Source of the DNA: an uncultured Rhizobiaceae group bacterium
GTDB lineage: Bacteria; Pseudomonadota; Alphaproteobacteria; Rhizobiales; Rhizobiaceae
Assembly: GCA_938044775.1 (NCBI GenBank)
Contig: CALIOE010000003.1
Span: 1-56,033, forward strand
Direction of reading: 5' to 3'
DNA: 56,033 bases
A program made the position numbers and the translations under genes. Below are positions 17,297 through 27,014 of this stretch, piece by piece. How positions within the stretch are numbered: position 1 is the first letter of the stretch; every line of letters begins with the position of its first letter. The notes beneath the pieces are model-generated. The model worked only from the letters and a program-made list of their open reading frames with translations. It was not told the DNA's origin and did not search any database.

Positions 17297-19546
17297 CTAA
17301 ATCAAACCCAAATCTCGTTTGCGCCCGTCGGCCCAGGCGTTAATCAACCGATCCACAATGATGCCAAGTGTTGCGATCCCAAGACCGGCCATGACTCCCC
17401 TTCCGGCATCGCTGGTCGGCAGAGCGCGGTAGATTTCCTGTCCCAGATCGCTTCCACCAATCAAGGCGGTAATGGCTGTCATGGCGAGCGCCATCATAAT
17501 CGTCTGGTTCACGCCCAGCATGATCTCGGGAACGGCAATCGGAAGCTCGACTTTGAAAAGGCGTTGCCAGGCTGTTGCGCCGGACATGCGTGCCGCTTCA
17601 CTGGTTACTTCCGGCACAAGTTTCAAGCCGAGATAAGTGTAACGGATCGCTGGCACCATGGCATAGGGCACGATGGCAAATATGATTGCCAGCTCGCCAA
17701 CCTTGAACAACATGATGGCCGGCAGAAGATAGATGAATGACGGAAACGTCTGCAGCGTGTCGCAAATGGCAAGAATGATCTTTGCTGCAGTTGGCGAACG
17801 TGCGGACCAGACTCCCAATGGAAGCCCGATGATCAGGCAGACGCCCAGTGCCGACGATACATAGTAAAACGTCGTGGTGGCGAATTGCCAATTGCCTGGC
17901 AGAACTACGATAAAGAAGAACAAGCCGCTGAGAAGTGCTGACAGCCGCCATCCTCCAAGCTTATAGCCCGCCATTGCATATCCGGTCAGAACAACCGCCC
18001 AGGGCATCGCCTGATAAAAGTTTCGTATGGGAATTAAGACGTAGACAGTCACCCAGTCACGGATCGGCTGTACATAGTCAATCAGGAAGAAAGTGATCTG
18101 TTTGATCGACTTATCGAGTTCCAACGCATCTTTGTTGTCAATCAAGAGCAGCTTTTTGGACAAAACCGAGACGTCACGGCTGAAATACGCCGCGACGATC
18201 AGGACGAAAAGCACGACACCGAAGATTATGAGGTGAATGTGTTGCTGCAGAGCAGTTGAGCGGTCACGGTGTTCGTAGTCGGTCGAGCGATTGGCATAAG
18301 CCTGGGTAATCCGATCAAGAACGACCGCCATCAAAACGATGGCTATGCCCTGCATCGTCGCATAGCCAAGCTTCAGTTGTTGCAGTGAGAACAGCAGCTT
18401 GTGGCCCAGGCCCTGGGCTCCCACCAGCGAGGCGATCACAACCATGGCAAGCGTTTGCATGATGACCTGATTAAGGCCCATCAACAGTGTTTTTTGAGAA
18501 GCCGGAAGCTGAACCTTCCAAAGCATCTGCCGGGAAGTACAACCGCTCATGTGACCAGACTCGATGACGTCAGCGGGAACCGTTTGCAGCGCAAGAATTG
18601 TACAACGCGCCATTGGCGGCATAGCAAAAATAACCGTGGCAATCAGCGCCGGAACCTGTCCGGCACCGAACATTACGACGACCGGAACGAGATAGGCGAG
18701 ATGCGGGGTTGCCTGCATCAGATCGAACATGGGCGTCAGAACTCTGGCAGCCCGTTTCGACCGTGTAACCCAAACGCCGAGAAACAGACCCAGAATGGCT
18801 GAAAACGGAACGGCGACGACGACGAGCGAAAAGGTCTTCATCGATTCACGCCACAGGCCTGTAAGGGCCAGATAGCTCATGCAGAGCGCCACAAGCGTCG
18901 CAAGACGCCACCCACCAACCCAGTGAGCAAAGATGGCAAACCCTGCGACGACCGCAACCCATGGCAGTGCTTTGATCTTGCTTCCCGGTGTCAACGCATC
19001 AAGCAAATATCCCGGCCATTCCGAAAACCCAATGAAGGCGGAGGCTTCCAGCCATGGATCGGCCCTGACGGCTTTCGAGAGGCTAAGAAGAATGTGCGGC
19101 AGCCCGTCGATGGCGACCAGGGCGAGAATGCCAAACGCCACATAGGTGGCGGTTCTTGCACCACGAACACGGTACACAAAAAAGGCGCTGAATGCTGCTG
19201 CCAGGAGCCAGAACACAGGTAGAAACTGAAACGGTTTGGCGCCCTTCCAGAGCAGGTATTCCGACCAGATCAGAGGCTGCTTGAGCATCCACGAAACGGT
19301 TCTGGTGGCGTCTTTAACCGTGAAGAGACCAAGCGTTGCCTCTTTGTCGAGCCAGCGAAAAAAATCGGAGATCCACTCCTTTACAGGCACAACCAGTTCT
19401 GTTGGCCAGATGCGCAGGCCGCTGAAAACAAAGGACAGAATGGAAGCGGCGACTATTGCGCCGACAAACTGCACAGCAAAACCATTCGAACTCAACCAGT
19501 TGGAATTGGGTTTCACCCGGTCGAGAGATGGATCAGCGACCGTCAT
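17297..19546 (-). CDS. tmoV: TMAO/betaine ABC transporter, tandem permease
   Basis: The 749-residue membrane protein consists of two homologous MetI-type permease halves. Each carries a proline-rich segment (QATPHLAYLVPVVVMFGAG in the first, QTFPSFIYLLPAIMLFKVG in the second) followed by an EAA-type loop (ESGHMSGCTSRQMLWKVQLP and EAARMSGATAWQRLFKVELP). This fusion is typical of TmoV-like glycine-betaine-family permeases. The start overlaps the tmoW stop (ATGA). It forms the membrane channel for TmoW and TmoX. Confidence 0.9.
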   Translation of the reverse strand: MTVADPSLDRVKPNSNWLSSNGFAVQFVGAIVAASILSFVFSGLRIWPTELVVPVKEWISDFFRWLDKEATLGLFTVKDATRTVSWMLKQPLIWSEYLLWKGAKPFQFLPVFWLLAAAFSAFFVYRVRGARTATYVAFGILALVAIDGLPHILLSLSKAVRADPWLEASAFIGFSEWPGYLLDALTPGSKIKALPWVAVVAGFAIFAHWVGGWRLATLVALCMSYLALTGLWRESMKTFSLVVVAVPFSAILGLFLGVWVTRSKRAARVLTPMFDLMQATPHLAYLVPVVVMFGAGQVPALIATVIFAMPPMARCTILALQTVPADVIESGHMSGCTSRQMLWKVQLPASQKTLLMGLNQVIMQTLAMVVIASLVGAQGLGHKLLFSLQQLKLGYATMQGIAIVLMAVVLDRITQAYANRSTDYEHRDRSTALQQHIHLIIFGVVLFVLIVAAYFSRDVSVLSKKLLLIDNKDALELDKSIKQITFFLIDYVQPIRDWVTVYVLIPIRNFYQAMPWAVVLTGYAMAGYKLGGWRLSALLSGLFFFIVVLPGNWQFATTTFYYVSSALGVCLIIGLPLGVWSARSPTAAKIILAICDTLQTFPSFIYLLPAIMLFKVGELAIIFAIVPYAMVPAIRYTYLGLKLVPEVTSEAARMSGATAWQRLFKVELPIAVPEIMLGVNQTIMMALAMTAITALIGGSDLGQEIYRALPTSDAGRGVMAGLGIATLGIIVDRLINAWADGRKRDLGLI

Positions 19547-20574
19547 ATACTCTCCTTGCTGAACAGGGCTCTGGAAATCCGCTCACGGGAAATCGTGCCG
19601 ATCAGATTATCCTTGCTATCAGTCACATTGACCGGAGTGTCGGAATTCAAGACCTGCTCGGCGACTTCTCCAATGAGCGATCGCCCGGAAACGCCGGTTC
19701 CATTCCCGCCTTTCCCGGAATCCGCCGGCTCCATGATTGCCTGTACCGTCACAATCCGGTCTCGGGGGGCGTTCTTCGCGAACTCGGCGACGTAATCATC
19801 CGCAGGATTCAGAACCATTTCCTCCGGGGTGGAAAGCTGCACCAAACGCCCGTCCTTCATAATGCCAATCCGGTCGGCCAGCTTGGTCGCCTCCTCAAAA
19901 TCATGCGTGATGAAGACGATCGTTTTTTTCAGCATTTTCTGCAGACGGATGAACTCGTCCTGCATTTCCGCCCGGATCAGTGGGTCAAGAGCTGAAAACG
20001 GCTCATCAAGAAACCAGACATCTGGCTCTACCGCCAGGGATCGGGCAATTCCCACACGCTGTTGCTGCCCCCCGGAAAGCTCCCGCGGAAAATAGGCCTC
20101 GCGCCCGCCAAGCCCAACGAGGTCGATCATCTCGCGCGCTTTCGCCTCCCGCGCGACGCGGTCGACGCCTTGAACTTCAAGCGGAAAGGCAACATTTGAC
20201 ATCACATCACGGTGCGGCAGCAAGCCAAAGTTCTGAAACACCATTCCCATTTTGTGACGACGAATTTCGATCAGCTCTTTCTCATCAGCAGCAAGGAGAT
20301 CGTTGCCCTCAAAATTGATCTTGCCGGATGTCGGATCATTGAGTCGTGTGATGCATCTGACAACGGTTGATTTGCCGGAACCCGACAGCCCCATGATGAT
20401 CAGTATTTCGCCCTGATGGACGTCGAAAGAAACATCGCGCACTGCGCCGATATATCCTTCGTTGTGCATCGCTTCGTCTGTTGGCGCGCCATTATGTCGG
20501 CGCATAAACTCGTGCGGATCAGCGCCAAAGACCTTCCAGATATTGCGGCACTCTATCTGAACATTGTCCTGCAT
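19543..20574 (-). CDS. tmoW: TMAO/betaine ABC transporter, ATP-binding subunit
   Basis: The 343-residue ProV-like ATPase has Walker A GLSGSGKST (62-70), Q-loop VFQNFGLLPHR, signature LSGGQQQR (166-173), Walker B VWFLDEP (186-192) and a switch His in ITHD. The C-terminal region after 270 is a shortened CBS-like regulatory part. The N-terminal VFGADPHEFMRRHN is usual for the quaternary-amine family. An intrinsic terminator lies between the binding-protein gene and this one, likely lowering its expression. Confidence 0.92.
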   Translation of the reverse strand: MQDNVQIECRNIWKVFGADPHEFMRRHNGAPTDEAMHNEGYIGAVRDVSFDVHQGEILIIMGLSGSGKSTVVRCITRLNDPTSGKINFEGNDLLAADEKELIEIRRHKMGMVFQNFGLLPHRDVMSNVAFPLEVQGVDRVAREAKAREMIDLVGLGGREAYFPRELSGGQQQRVGIARSLAVEPDVWFLDEPFSALDPLIRAEMQDEFIRLQKMLKKTIVFITHDFEEATKLADRIGIMKDGRLVQLSTPEEMVLNPADDYVAEFAKNAPRDRIVTVQAIMEPADSGKGGNGTGVSGRSLIGEVAEQVLNSDTPVNVTDSKDNLIGTISRERISRALFSKESI

Positions 20575-20639
20575 TTAGGCTCCCCTCGTTCGGAGGGCGT
20601 CTCCGAACTCCACTCGATCAGCACGAGTAAACACTCGGC

Positions 20640-20677
20640 AAAAAAAAGCCGGGCAAAAGGAAGTGTCCATGCCCGGC
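20640..20677 (-). terminator. intrinsic terminator between tmoX and tmoW
   Basis: On the minus strand the stem GCCGGGCA/TGCCCGGC (8 bp, positions 20670-20677 and 20648-20655) encloses a 14-base loop and is followed by eight T residues (20647-20640). It starts 30 bp after the tmoX stop and 66 bp before tmoW. Partial read-through would give an excess of the binding protein over the membrane and ATPase subunits. Confidence 0.85.
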
Positions 20678-20706
20678 CTTGTCTGGTCAACAATTTTTCC
20701 CTGGAA

Positions 20707-21642
20707 TTACTTTTTCCAGGATTCGATCACTGCAGTGTTGTCTGCGATCCATTTGTCCGCAGCTTCTTCTGTTGTCATGCCATCAACATCGACCAGCAGA
20801 GATGCTGCTGCAATCTGTGAATTGTCAAAGTCAATATTCTGCATAACTTTCCAGGCTTCCGGATACTTCTCGGCAAGTCCGCTCCAGGCAGCCTTTTTCA
20901 GCCATCCTGAGCGCGGCGCGCCGCATAGATTTGGATCTTCTTTGCATTCAGGAACCTTTGCAGGATCCGGGAAATCAATGAACATTCCCGGTGTCTTGGC
21001 TTCGATAAAGTTCGGCGTCCAGTTGAAAAGCACAATCGGCTGCTCTTTGGCGACTGCAGCATCAAGCTCAGCCCAAAGCGTAGCCGCCTGGCCCACATTG
21101 ATGGCCTCAAAGTTCATTTTCAGGGCCCCGACACGCTCCGAATAGTTTTTGCCCCAGTCAGCAGGCGGACCCACAAAACGGCCCTTTGGTTTGGTTTCGG
21201 CGGTGGCAAAAATCTCCGCACATTTGTCGAGCGCCTTCCAGTCCGGCAGGCCCGGGCATTTGTCAGCAACATATTGCGGCACCCACCACTCTTCACGGGT
21301 CACTGCTTTGTGGGCTCCGGCATCTACCATGCCATCTTCGGCAACCGCTTTCTCAAATGCAGTCTTCATCGAGCCTTCCCAGGCCTCTACCTGAAAGTGC
21401 ATGTCGCCATCGGCGATGGCCTTAAACTGCAGCTGTGAATCCGACGGAGCAAACTCCACGGTGTAGCCCATGCCTTCCAGCACTTTGCCGACCACGGTCG
21501 ACAGGACCAACTGGCTGGTCCAGTTGTTTTGTACGATGATAATCGGATCATCCGATTCCGGCGCAGCAGCCCACGCAGTCGGGCCGTTCAATGTGACGCC
21601 GAGTGCGAGTATTGCGGCAAACTTTAGTGTTTTACCAATCAT
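20707..21642 (-). CDS. tmoX: TMAO/betaine ABC transporter, substrate-binding protein
   Basis: The 311-residue exported OpuAC-type protein has a signal peptide in residues 1-25 (MIGKTLKF basic end, hydrophobic core, AWA cleavage). The mature part starts with IIIVQNNWTSQLVLSTVVGK and includes HFQVEAWEGS, REEWWVPQY and VLFNWTPNF, tryptophan-rich segments that supply the aromatic cage for quaternary amines. ATG 21642 with an AGGGAG site is chosen over the longer frame because the signal peptide starts there. It is first in the operon and is followed by a terminator. Confidence 0.92.
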   Translation of the reverse strand: MIGKTLKFAAILALGVTLNGPTAWAAAPESDDPIIIVQNNWTSQLVLSTVVGKVLEGMGYTVEFAPSDSQLQFKAIADGDMHFQVEAWEGSMKTAFEKAVAEDGMVDAGAHKAVTREEWWVPQYVADKCPGLPDWKALDKCAEIFATAETKPKGRFVGPPADWGKNYSERVGALKMNFEAINVGQAATLWAELDAAVAKEQPIVLFNWTPNFIEAKTPGMFIDFPDPAKVPECKEDPNLCGAPRSGWLKKAAWSGLAEKYPEAWKVMQNIDFDNSQIAAASLLVDVDGMTTEEAADKWIADNTAVIESWKK

Positions 21643-21769
21643 GGTTTTCTCCCTGTTGTAAGGCCGATTTCCTCTCCAGCCCTGTGAGATCTGTGTCAGC
21701 ATATGGGAGCTTTCCGCCCGCTTGCTCTTCTGCTGCGATCCTGAGCGGCAGTATTGGACAGATCGAAAA

Positions 21770-21820
21770 CCAAATCAATCCAAAAACATACCTATTTCAA
21801 CCTTTTGTGGACCAATTTTA
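21770..21820. promoter_or_regulatory. phased CC-A/T repeats upstream of tmoX
   Basis: Five CC-containing half-sites (CCAAA, CCAAA, ACCTAT, ACCTTT, ACCAAT) begin at 21770, 21781, 21792, 21802 and 21813, i.e. every 10-11 bp. Only the last is a perfect ACCAATT. The array is a diverged form of the element upstream of tdm, gmaS and the mgd operon. It lies in the 214-bp gap between tmoX and the mgdD stop, 128 bp before the tmoX start. It could also be intrinsically curved DNA. Confidence 0.4.
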
Positions 21821-21856
21821 CGTGAGCAGCTTCAAAGGTTGCGCTGAGCGGAAGGG

Positions 21857-22447
21857 TTAGTGTCCCCGGCCACCCCGGCTGTAGCCAAATTGGCCCGCCG
21901 TATGGGCCAGCCATTCCCAGAATGATCGGGCGAAACCGGAATACACATAAAGATCGTAGGTCGGCCCATCGTTGACCTGGTGAAGCAACACGCCGACCTG
22001 CGCCATTGGCGTCTGAGCGCAAAACCCTTTTGATGCAACACTTTGGTGAAGATCGAGACGACACCCGCGAGCCAGTAGTTCTCGTGCTTGCGATCCAGAT
22101 ACCCTGATGCAAACCCGGCTGTCGCTTTGTTCCGATACATAGCCGATGCCCTTCAGCTTCTTGGCAATTCCAGTTCCAAACCCTGATCCGGGCGCATTCT
22201 TTGAGACCAGCATCCATTGCCCCGGCGCCAGCGGAAAGGCCGTAAAACTTCTCGTCTCACTGGCGCGGCCCGGCACGCCTTCGATGTTCAGCTTTTTCGC
22301 AAGTTCCATTTCCCTGCCGTTCCTGGCAAAAATCTGAACCATCGATATTTCATGCCTTACGTTGAGCGTGATACCGGAGGTATCGCCGCTTTCGACGCTC
22401 TGCGGCGGAACATCCCCAAGCGGATGGATGGTCTGAAATTCTGTCAT
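21857..22447 (-). CDS. mgdD: N-methylglutamate dehydrogenase subunit D / sarcosine-oxidase gamma-like
   Basis: The 196-residue product matches the SoxG gamma family (weak GcvT-like fold): an RxxxSMVQIFARNG-like N-terminal region, FPLAPGQWMLVS, RVCIRVSGSQARELLARGCRLDL with the typical A-R-G-C turn, and a late SFWEWLAH. The start overlaps the alpha-subunit stop (ATGA). In the methylamine context the tetramer most likely oxidises N-methylglutamate to glutamate and formaldehyde; sarcosine is the alternative. Confidence 0.8.
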   Translation of the reverse strand: MTEFQTIHPLGDVPPQSVESGDTSGITLNVRHEISMVQIFARNGREMELAKKLNIEGVPGRASETRSFTAFPLAPGQWMLVSKNAPGSGFGTGIAKKLKGIGYVSEQSDSRVCIRVSGSQARELLARGCRLDLHQSVASKGFCAQTPMAQVGVLLHQVNDGPTYDLYVYSGFARSFWEWLAHTAGQFGYSRGGRGH

Positions 22448-25434
22448 CTAACCGGCCCCTTCAGGCGTTCGCCCTGGGGATCAAAAAAGTGCGGTGAAAC
22501 CACCTCCACGGCCGGTGCTTCGTCATAAATCGGGTTTACTGCGAATAGTCGTTTGCCGTCATGCTCCTCGAGTCCACCCCGAAGATAGGCAAGTCCAATC
22601 CAACAGCCGATGGCAGGGCTGTCGCAAACGGATGTCACCCAACCCAGACTGGTCTCCGCGTTGGCATTGTCCTTGTCGATCACCAGGTGAGCTCCACCGC
22701 GCAGGCGGCCCGAGTCTTCAGTCAGTTTCAATCCGACGAGCTTTGCCCGATCTTTGGCCACCATACCCTCACGGCCTGCCAGTTTCTGGCCAATGAAGGG
22801 TTTTTTTGTCGACATCATCTTGCCAAGGCCCATATCCGCCGCGGTGGTGCGACCATCCAGCTCGTTGCCCGCGACGTGGCCTTTTTCAATTCTAAGGACT
22901 GAAAGCGCTTCTGTTCCGTAGGGGATCAGACCGTGATCCTGCCCTGCTTCCCAGATCGCGTTCCACATGCCTTCTCCAGCTGACCAGGGCACGTTTACCT
23001 CAAAAGCCAACTCACCGGAAAAGCTGATGCGGAAGATGCGAGCGGTTGTCCCGCTCCATTCGAAAGTCCGCACTCCCATGAACGGCAAAGCCTCGTCCGA
23101 GACATCGATCGCATCAGCGAATGCTTTGGCCAGGATCGCGCGGGCATTTGGGCCCGCCACCGCAACGCCGCACCATTGCTCAGTCGCTGAGCAGAAATGC
23201 ACATCGAGGTCTGGCCAAAGAACCTGTGAGGCATGCTCCATATGAGCCAGCACCCGAGCTGCATTGGCAGTTGTCGTGGTCATCAGATAATGATCATCGG
23301 CCAGTCGTGAAGTGGTTCCGTCATCAAAAACATAGCCGTCTTCACGGAGCATCAATCCGTAACGCGCTTTGCCCGGAGCCAGCAATTTCCATCCATTTAT
23401 GTAAATCCGGTTCAGGAACTCGCCGGAATCGTCCCCGAATATCTCGATCTTGCCGAGCGTTGAAACATCGCAGATACCGGCCGTTTCGCGAACCTGTTTG
23501 CTCTCGCGGTAGATTGCCTCCATCACGCCCTCGCCGGACTTTGGGTAGTATTGCGGTCGCAACCACTGACCTGCTTCGACAAAGACTGCACCAAGCTTCT
23601 CACCACAGGCATGCATGGCCGTGCGGCGAACCGGCTGGAATTCCTTGCCACGTTCGTGGCCGGCAAATGCGCCTATGGCGACCGGAGAGTATGGCGGACG
23701 AAAGCGTGTTGTACCGACATCAGGGATCGGCTCGCCACGCGCGGTCGCCAACAATGCGATGCCCGTCACGTTGGACGTTTTGCCCTGATCAGTGGCCATG
23801 CCCAGCGTTGTATAGCGTTTGGCATGCTCGACAGATGAAAAACCCTCCTGGTTGGCCAGGTGAATGTCCCTGGCGGTCACATCATTTTGAAAATCAACAA
23901 AAGCCTTGCCATTGCCGGGGCAACGCCAGATCGCAAGCGGTGGGGCAATCTCAACGGCCTTTGCCTTTGGAGGAGCCTTGGCGCGCCCGGTTTTCAGGCC
24001 GGCTGACGAAACGGCGTCCAGGCCGGCGGCGTGTCCCTCCGCAAGGCAGCCCGCGAGGTCAAATGTCCCCTGGCCCGCTCCTGCTGAGCGCTCACGCCGT
24101 ATCGGTTTGTCAGGCACAAATCCAAGGACATTCTCGCGCCAGACGGGGGCGACACCGGTCTGGCTGACCAGGTGCACATCTGGTGAAAATCCAGCCGACA
24201 TCGCGATGCAGTCGCAATCGACCTTTTCCGAAAATGAACCGTCGGCGCGTTGCAGAGAGAGCCCGGACACGTTCTGCCCGCCCAGCGCTTTTTGCGGCAG
24301 CAACCCGGTTTCCACACGGATGCCGGTTTCACGCGCGCTCTGCGCGGCAATGCACAGATCCGTCCGGGCATCAGCGATCAAAGCAACTTCAATGCCGGCA
24401 TTAATCAACGCTTCAGCCGTGTTGTAGCCGTCGTCGTTATTCGTGCAGATTACCACACGCTTGCCCGGTGTTACGCCATAACGTTCCACGAAGGCCCGCA
24501 CTGCGCCGGACAACATGACCCCTGGTTTGTCGTTGTTGTCGAAAGTGAGTGCTCGTTCATGAGAGCCACAAGCAAGAACAACTTCTGAAGCGCGTATTGT
24601 CCACAGACGCTGACGCGGCTGGTGTGCAGGCGGCTCAGCGACGTGGTCGTTCACCCGCTCGAGAGCGGCCAGCACGTTGTGATCGTAGTAGCCGAACAGG
24701 GTCGTTCGCATCATGATTGTGACATTGTCGAGAGCGTTGAGCTCGGCCTGTGATTGCTCCACCCAATCCGCCGAGCGCTTGCCGTCGATCATGTCACGGT
24801 CGGGCGACAGCATGCCGCCTGCTGCAGCCTGCTCCTCCACCAGCAACACGCGCGCTCCTGTGCGTCCCGCACTCAAAGCTGCGGCGAGGCCGGCGGGGCC
24901 GGCGCCTACGACGAGGACGTCGCAGTGGGTGTTTGCGTGCTCATAGGTATCAGGGTCCGGTTCGGTTGCAGCCCGCCCAAGCCCCGCTGATCTGCGAATG
25001 ATTTTTTCATAGACGGGCTCCCAAAAGGAGGCCGGCCACATGAAGGTCTTGTAGTAAAAACCTGCCGTTAAGAACGGGCTGAGCAGCTGGTTGAGCGACT
25101 GGATGTCAAATTTCAGCGACGGGAACCGGTTTTGGGAGGTGGCTTCAAGCCCGTCATACAATTCAGCAATCGTCGCACGTGTATTGGGTTCGCGCCTGGC
25201 ACCTGATCGCATTTCGACAATGGCGTTAGGCTCTTCCGATCCAGCGGTCAGACAACCGCGCGGCCGGTGATATTTGAACGAACGCCCCATGAGGGTAACG
25301 CCGTTGGCGAGCAATGCTGACGCCAGCGTGTCGCCCGCGAAGCCCGAAAAGCTTCGCCCATCGAAACGAAACCGGAGCGGCCTGGTGCGGTCGATGCGGC
25401 TTCCACCTTTGGAAAGTCTGTTGGAGCCGCTCAT
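22444..25434 (-). CDS. mgdC: N-methylglutamate dehydrogenase subunit C / sarcosine-oxidase alpha-like
   Basis: The 996-residue product has the domains of heterotetrameric sarcosine oxidase alpha: an N-terminal Fer2_4-like region with GDTLASALLANG, a central NAD/FAD Rossmann with VGAGPAGLAAAL, and a C-terminal folate-binding GcvT-type domain (about 600-990) with VAGPNARAILAK. ATG 25434 overlaps the beta/delta operon's preceding stop (ATGA). The longer frame upstream overlaps mgdB and is not translated. Methylenetetrahydrofolate would be formed from the released formaldehyde. Confidence 0.85.
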   Translation of the reverse strand: MSGSNRLSKGGSRIDRTRPLRFRFDGRSFSGFAGDTLASALLANGVTLMGRSFKYHRPRGCLTAGSEEPNAIVEMRSGARREPNTRATIAELYDGLEATSQNRFPSLKFDIQSLNQLLSPFLTAGFYYKTFMWPASFWEPVYEKIIRRSAGLGRAATEPDPDTYEHANTHCDVLVVGAGPAGLAAALSAGRTGARVLLVEEQAAAGGMLSPDRDMIDGKRSADWVEQSQAELNALDNVTIMMRTTLFGYYDHNVLAALERVNDHVAEPPAHQPRQRLWTIRASEVVLACGSHERALTFDNNDKPGVMLSGAVRAFVERYGVTPGKRVVICTNNDDGYNTAEALINAGIEVALIADARTDLCIAAQSARETGIRVETGLLPQKALGGQNVSGLSLQRADGSFSEKVDCDCIAMSAGFSPDVHLVSQTGVAPVWRENVLGFVPDKPIRRERSAGAGQGTFDLAGCLAEGHAAGLDAVSSAGLKTGRAKAPPKAKAVEIAPPLAIWRCPGNGKAFVDFQNDVTARDIHLANQEGFSSVEHAKRYTTLGMATDQGKTSNVTGIALLATARGEPIPDVGTTRFRPPYSPVAIGAFAGHERGKEFQPVRRTAMHACGEKLGAVFVEAGQWLRPQYYPKSGEGVMEAIYRESKQVRETAGICDVSTLGKIEIFGDDSGEFLNRIYINGWKLLAPGKARYGLMLREDGYVFDDGTTSRLADDHYLMTTTTANAARVLAHMEHASQVLWPDLDVHFCSATEQWCGVAVAGPNARAILAKAFADAIDVSDEALPFMGVRTFEWSGTTARIFRISFSGELAFEVNVPWSAGEGMWNAIWEAGQDHGLIPYGTEALSVLRIEKGHVAGNELDGRTTAADMGLGKMMSTKKPFIGQKLAGREGMVAKDRAKLVGLKLTEDSGRLRGGAHLVIDKDNANAETSLGWVTSVCDSPAIGCWIGLAYLRGGLEEHDGKRLFAVNPIYDEAPAVEVVSPHFFDPQGERLKGPVR

Positions 25435-25742
25435 TGCTTCGGCCTCGTCCTGCGCCGGGGTTTGGCCCTCGTACCGGGCAGAGGAAGGTCTTCCTGAGCC
25501 CGTCCGGTCGCGAAAATCTCGTGCGTCAGGGTGTTGCGAACGACCTTCACCCATTGGCGGCATCCGCCCACGTGGTGCCACCACTCCGTGTGCCAGCCCT
25601 TAGGATTTTCGCGCAGGTAGACGTAGCGGAAAAACGCCTCTTCGCTGGCGTCTGGATCAGGTCGCACGACGGTTGCATCGCCCTGATACTGAAATTCGGC
25701 TTCATCGCGGGTGCCGCACCACGGGCAATCGATTCTGTGCAC
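25431..25742 (-). CDS. mgdB: N-methylglutamate dehydrogenase subunit B / sarcosine-oxidase delta-like
   Basis: The 103-residue product has the delta-subunit zinc motif CPWCG near the start (Cys7, Cys10), then HTEWWHHVGGCRQW with the other ligands, and a basic C-terminus. The small subunit binds zinc and contacts the alpha and beta subunits. It lies 9 bp after the beta-subunit stop and overlaps the alpha start. Confidence 0.85.
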   Translation of the reverse strand: MHRIDCPWCGTRDEAEFQYQGDATVVRPDPDASEEAFFRYVYLRENPKGWHTEWWHHVGGCRQWVKVVRNTLTHEIFATGRAQEDLPLPGTRAKPRRRTRPKQ

Positions 25743-25751
25743 GATCGCCTC

Positions 25752-27002
25752 CTACTGTATCCAGGGATTTGGGCCGACGCCCTTTTCATCGATCATCCGA
25801 CCTTCGCGGAATCGCTCGATGGTGAATTTCTCGTTGAGTCGGTGCGGGGCATCCTTCGCGATTGTGTGCGCGTAGCACCAGCCTGACGCCGGCGTGGCCT
25901 TGAAACCTCCATAGCACCACCCACCGTTGAGATAGAGACCGTCAACGCCGGTCTTGCAAATGAATGGGCTGCCATCGAAGCTCATATCCATAATGCCACC
26001 CCAGTGTCGGAGCAACCGCACGCGGCCGATGGCCGGCATAATGGCCATGCCTCCCGCCATCACGTGTTCCATCATTGGCAGGTTACCGCGCTGAGCATAG
26101 GAGTTGTAGCCATCCAGATCGCCGCCAAAAACAAGCCCTCCCTTGTCAGACTGACTGATATAGAAATGGCCGGCCCCGAACGTGACCACTGTATCAAGCA
26201 GCGGCTTGATACCTTCCGAAACGAAGGCTTGCAGAACATGACTTTCAACCGGCAGCTCTATGCCAGCCATTTTGGCGATTTGTGTAGTGTGTCCGGCGAC
26301 GGCCATGCCGACCTTCCTGGCACGAATCTGTCCTTTTGACGTTTCGACGCCGACGACCGCACCACCCTCGATCAGAATGTCTTTGACTTCGCAATTTTGA
26401 AGAATGTCCACGCCGCGTGAATCCGCTCCGCGTGCATAGCCCCAGGCCACGGCGTCATGACGGATGGTGCCACCACGCTTCTGAATCAGTCCGCCTTGAA
26501 TAGGAAAACGCGCATTCTCGAAATCGAGGATCGGCACCATCTCCTTAAGTTGTGCCGGCGACAGAAATTCCGCATCGACGCCGGCCAGCCGCATGGCGTT
26601 GCCGCGACGTGCAAAGGCATCCCGTTGTGGGTCAGAATGAAACAGATTGATCACACCACGCTGTGATACCATCGCGTTGAAGTTGAAGTCCTGTTCCAGC
26701 CTCTCCCAGAGTTTCATTCCCTTTTCGTAGAAATGGGTATTGGCGGGAAACATGTAGTTCGACCGGAAAATCGTTGTGTTGCGACCGACATTGCCACTGC
26801 CGATCCAACCTTTCTCGATCACCGCGACATTGGTAATGCCGTGTTCCTTCGCCAGATAATAGGCGGTCGCAAGGCCATGCCCGCCGCCGCCAATAATGAT
26901 GACGTCGTACTCGGCTTTCGGCTGCGGTGCGCGCCACATGCGCTGCCACCCTTTGTGGCCGCGAAGACCCTGCAGAAAGACGGAGAGCGCTGAATAATGC
27001 AC
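25752..27002 (-). CDS. mgdA: N-methylglutamate dehydrogenase subunit A / sarcosine-oxidase beta-like
   Basis: The 416-residue FAD protein has IIIGGGGHGLATAYYLAKEHG (FAD site), the SGNVGRNTTIFRSNY flavin-linking region, and a C-terminal LNGGWCYGGFKATPASG. The SoxB family carries covalent FMN on a histidine in this protein. The gene order A-B-C-D (beta, delta, alpha, gamma) matches sox and mgd operons. The proximity of gmaS-mgsABC, 2 kb away on the same strand, favours N-methylglutamate over sarcosine as substrate. Confidence 0.85.
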   Translation of the reverse strand: MHYSALSVFLQGLRGHKGWQRMWRAPQPKAEYDVIIIGGGGHGLATAYYLAKEHGITNVAVIEKGWIGSGNVGRNTTIFRSNYMFPANTHFYEKGMKLWERLEQDFNFNAMVSQRGVINLFHSDPQRDAFARRGNAMRLAGVDAEFLSPAQLKEMVPILDFENARFPIQGGLIQKRGGTIRHDAVAWGYARGADSRGVDILQNCEVKDILIEGGAVVGVETSKGQIRARKVGMAVAGHTTQIAKMAGIELPVESHVLQAFVSEGIKPLLDTVVTFGAGHFYISQSDKGGLVFGGDLDGYNSYAQRGNLPMMEHVMAGGMAIMPAIGRVRLLRHWGGIMDMSFDGSPFICKTGVDGLYLNGGWCYGGFKATPASGWCYAHTIAKDAPHRLNEKFTIERFREGRMIDEKGVGPNPWIQ

Positions 27003-27014
27003 GGCGGGTTCCGA

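Noticed and set aside
21857-27002. Sarcosine oxidase (soxBDAG) as the primary name
   Set aside because: Sequence alone does not separate the two families; the nearby gmaS-mgsABC and absence of glyA favour N-methylglutamate dehydrogenase.
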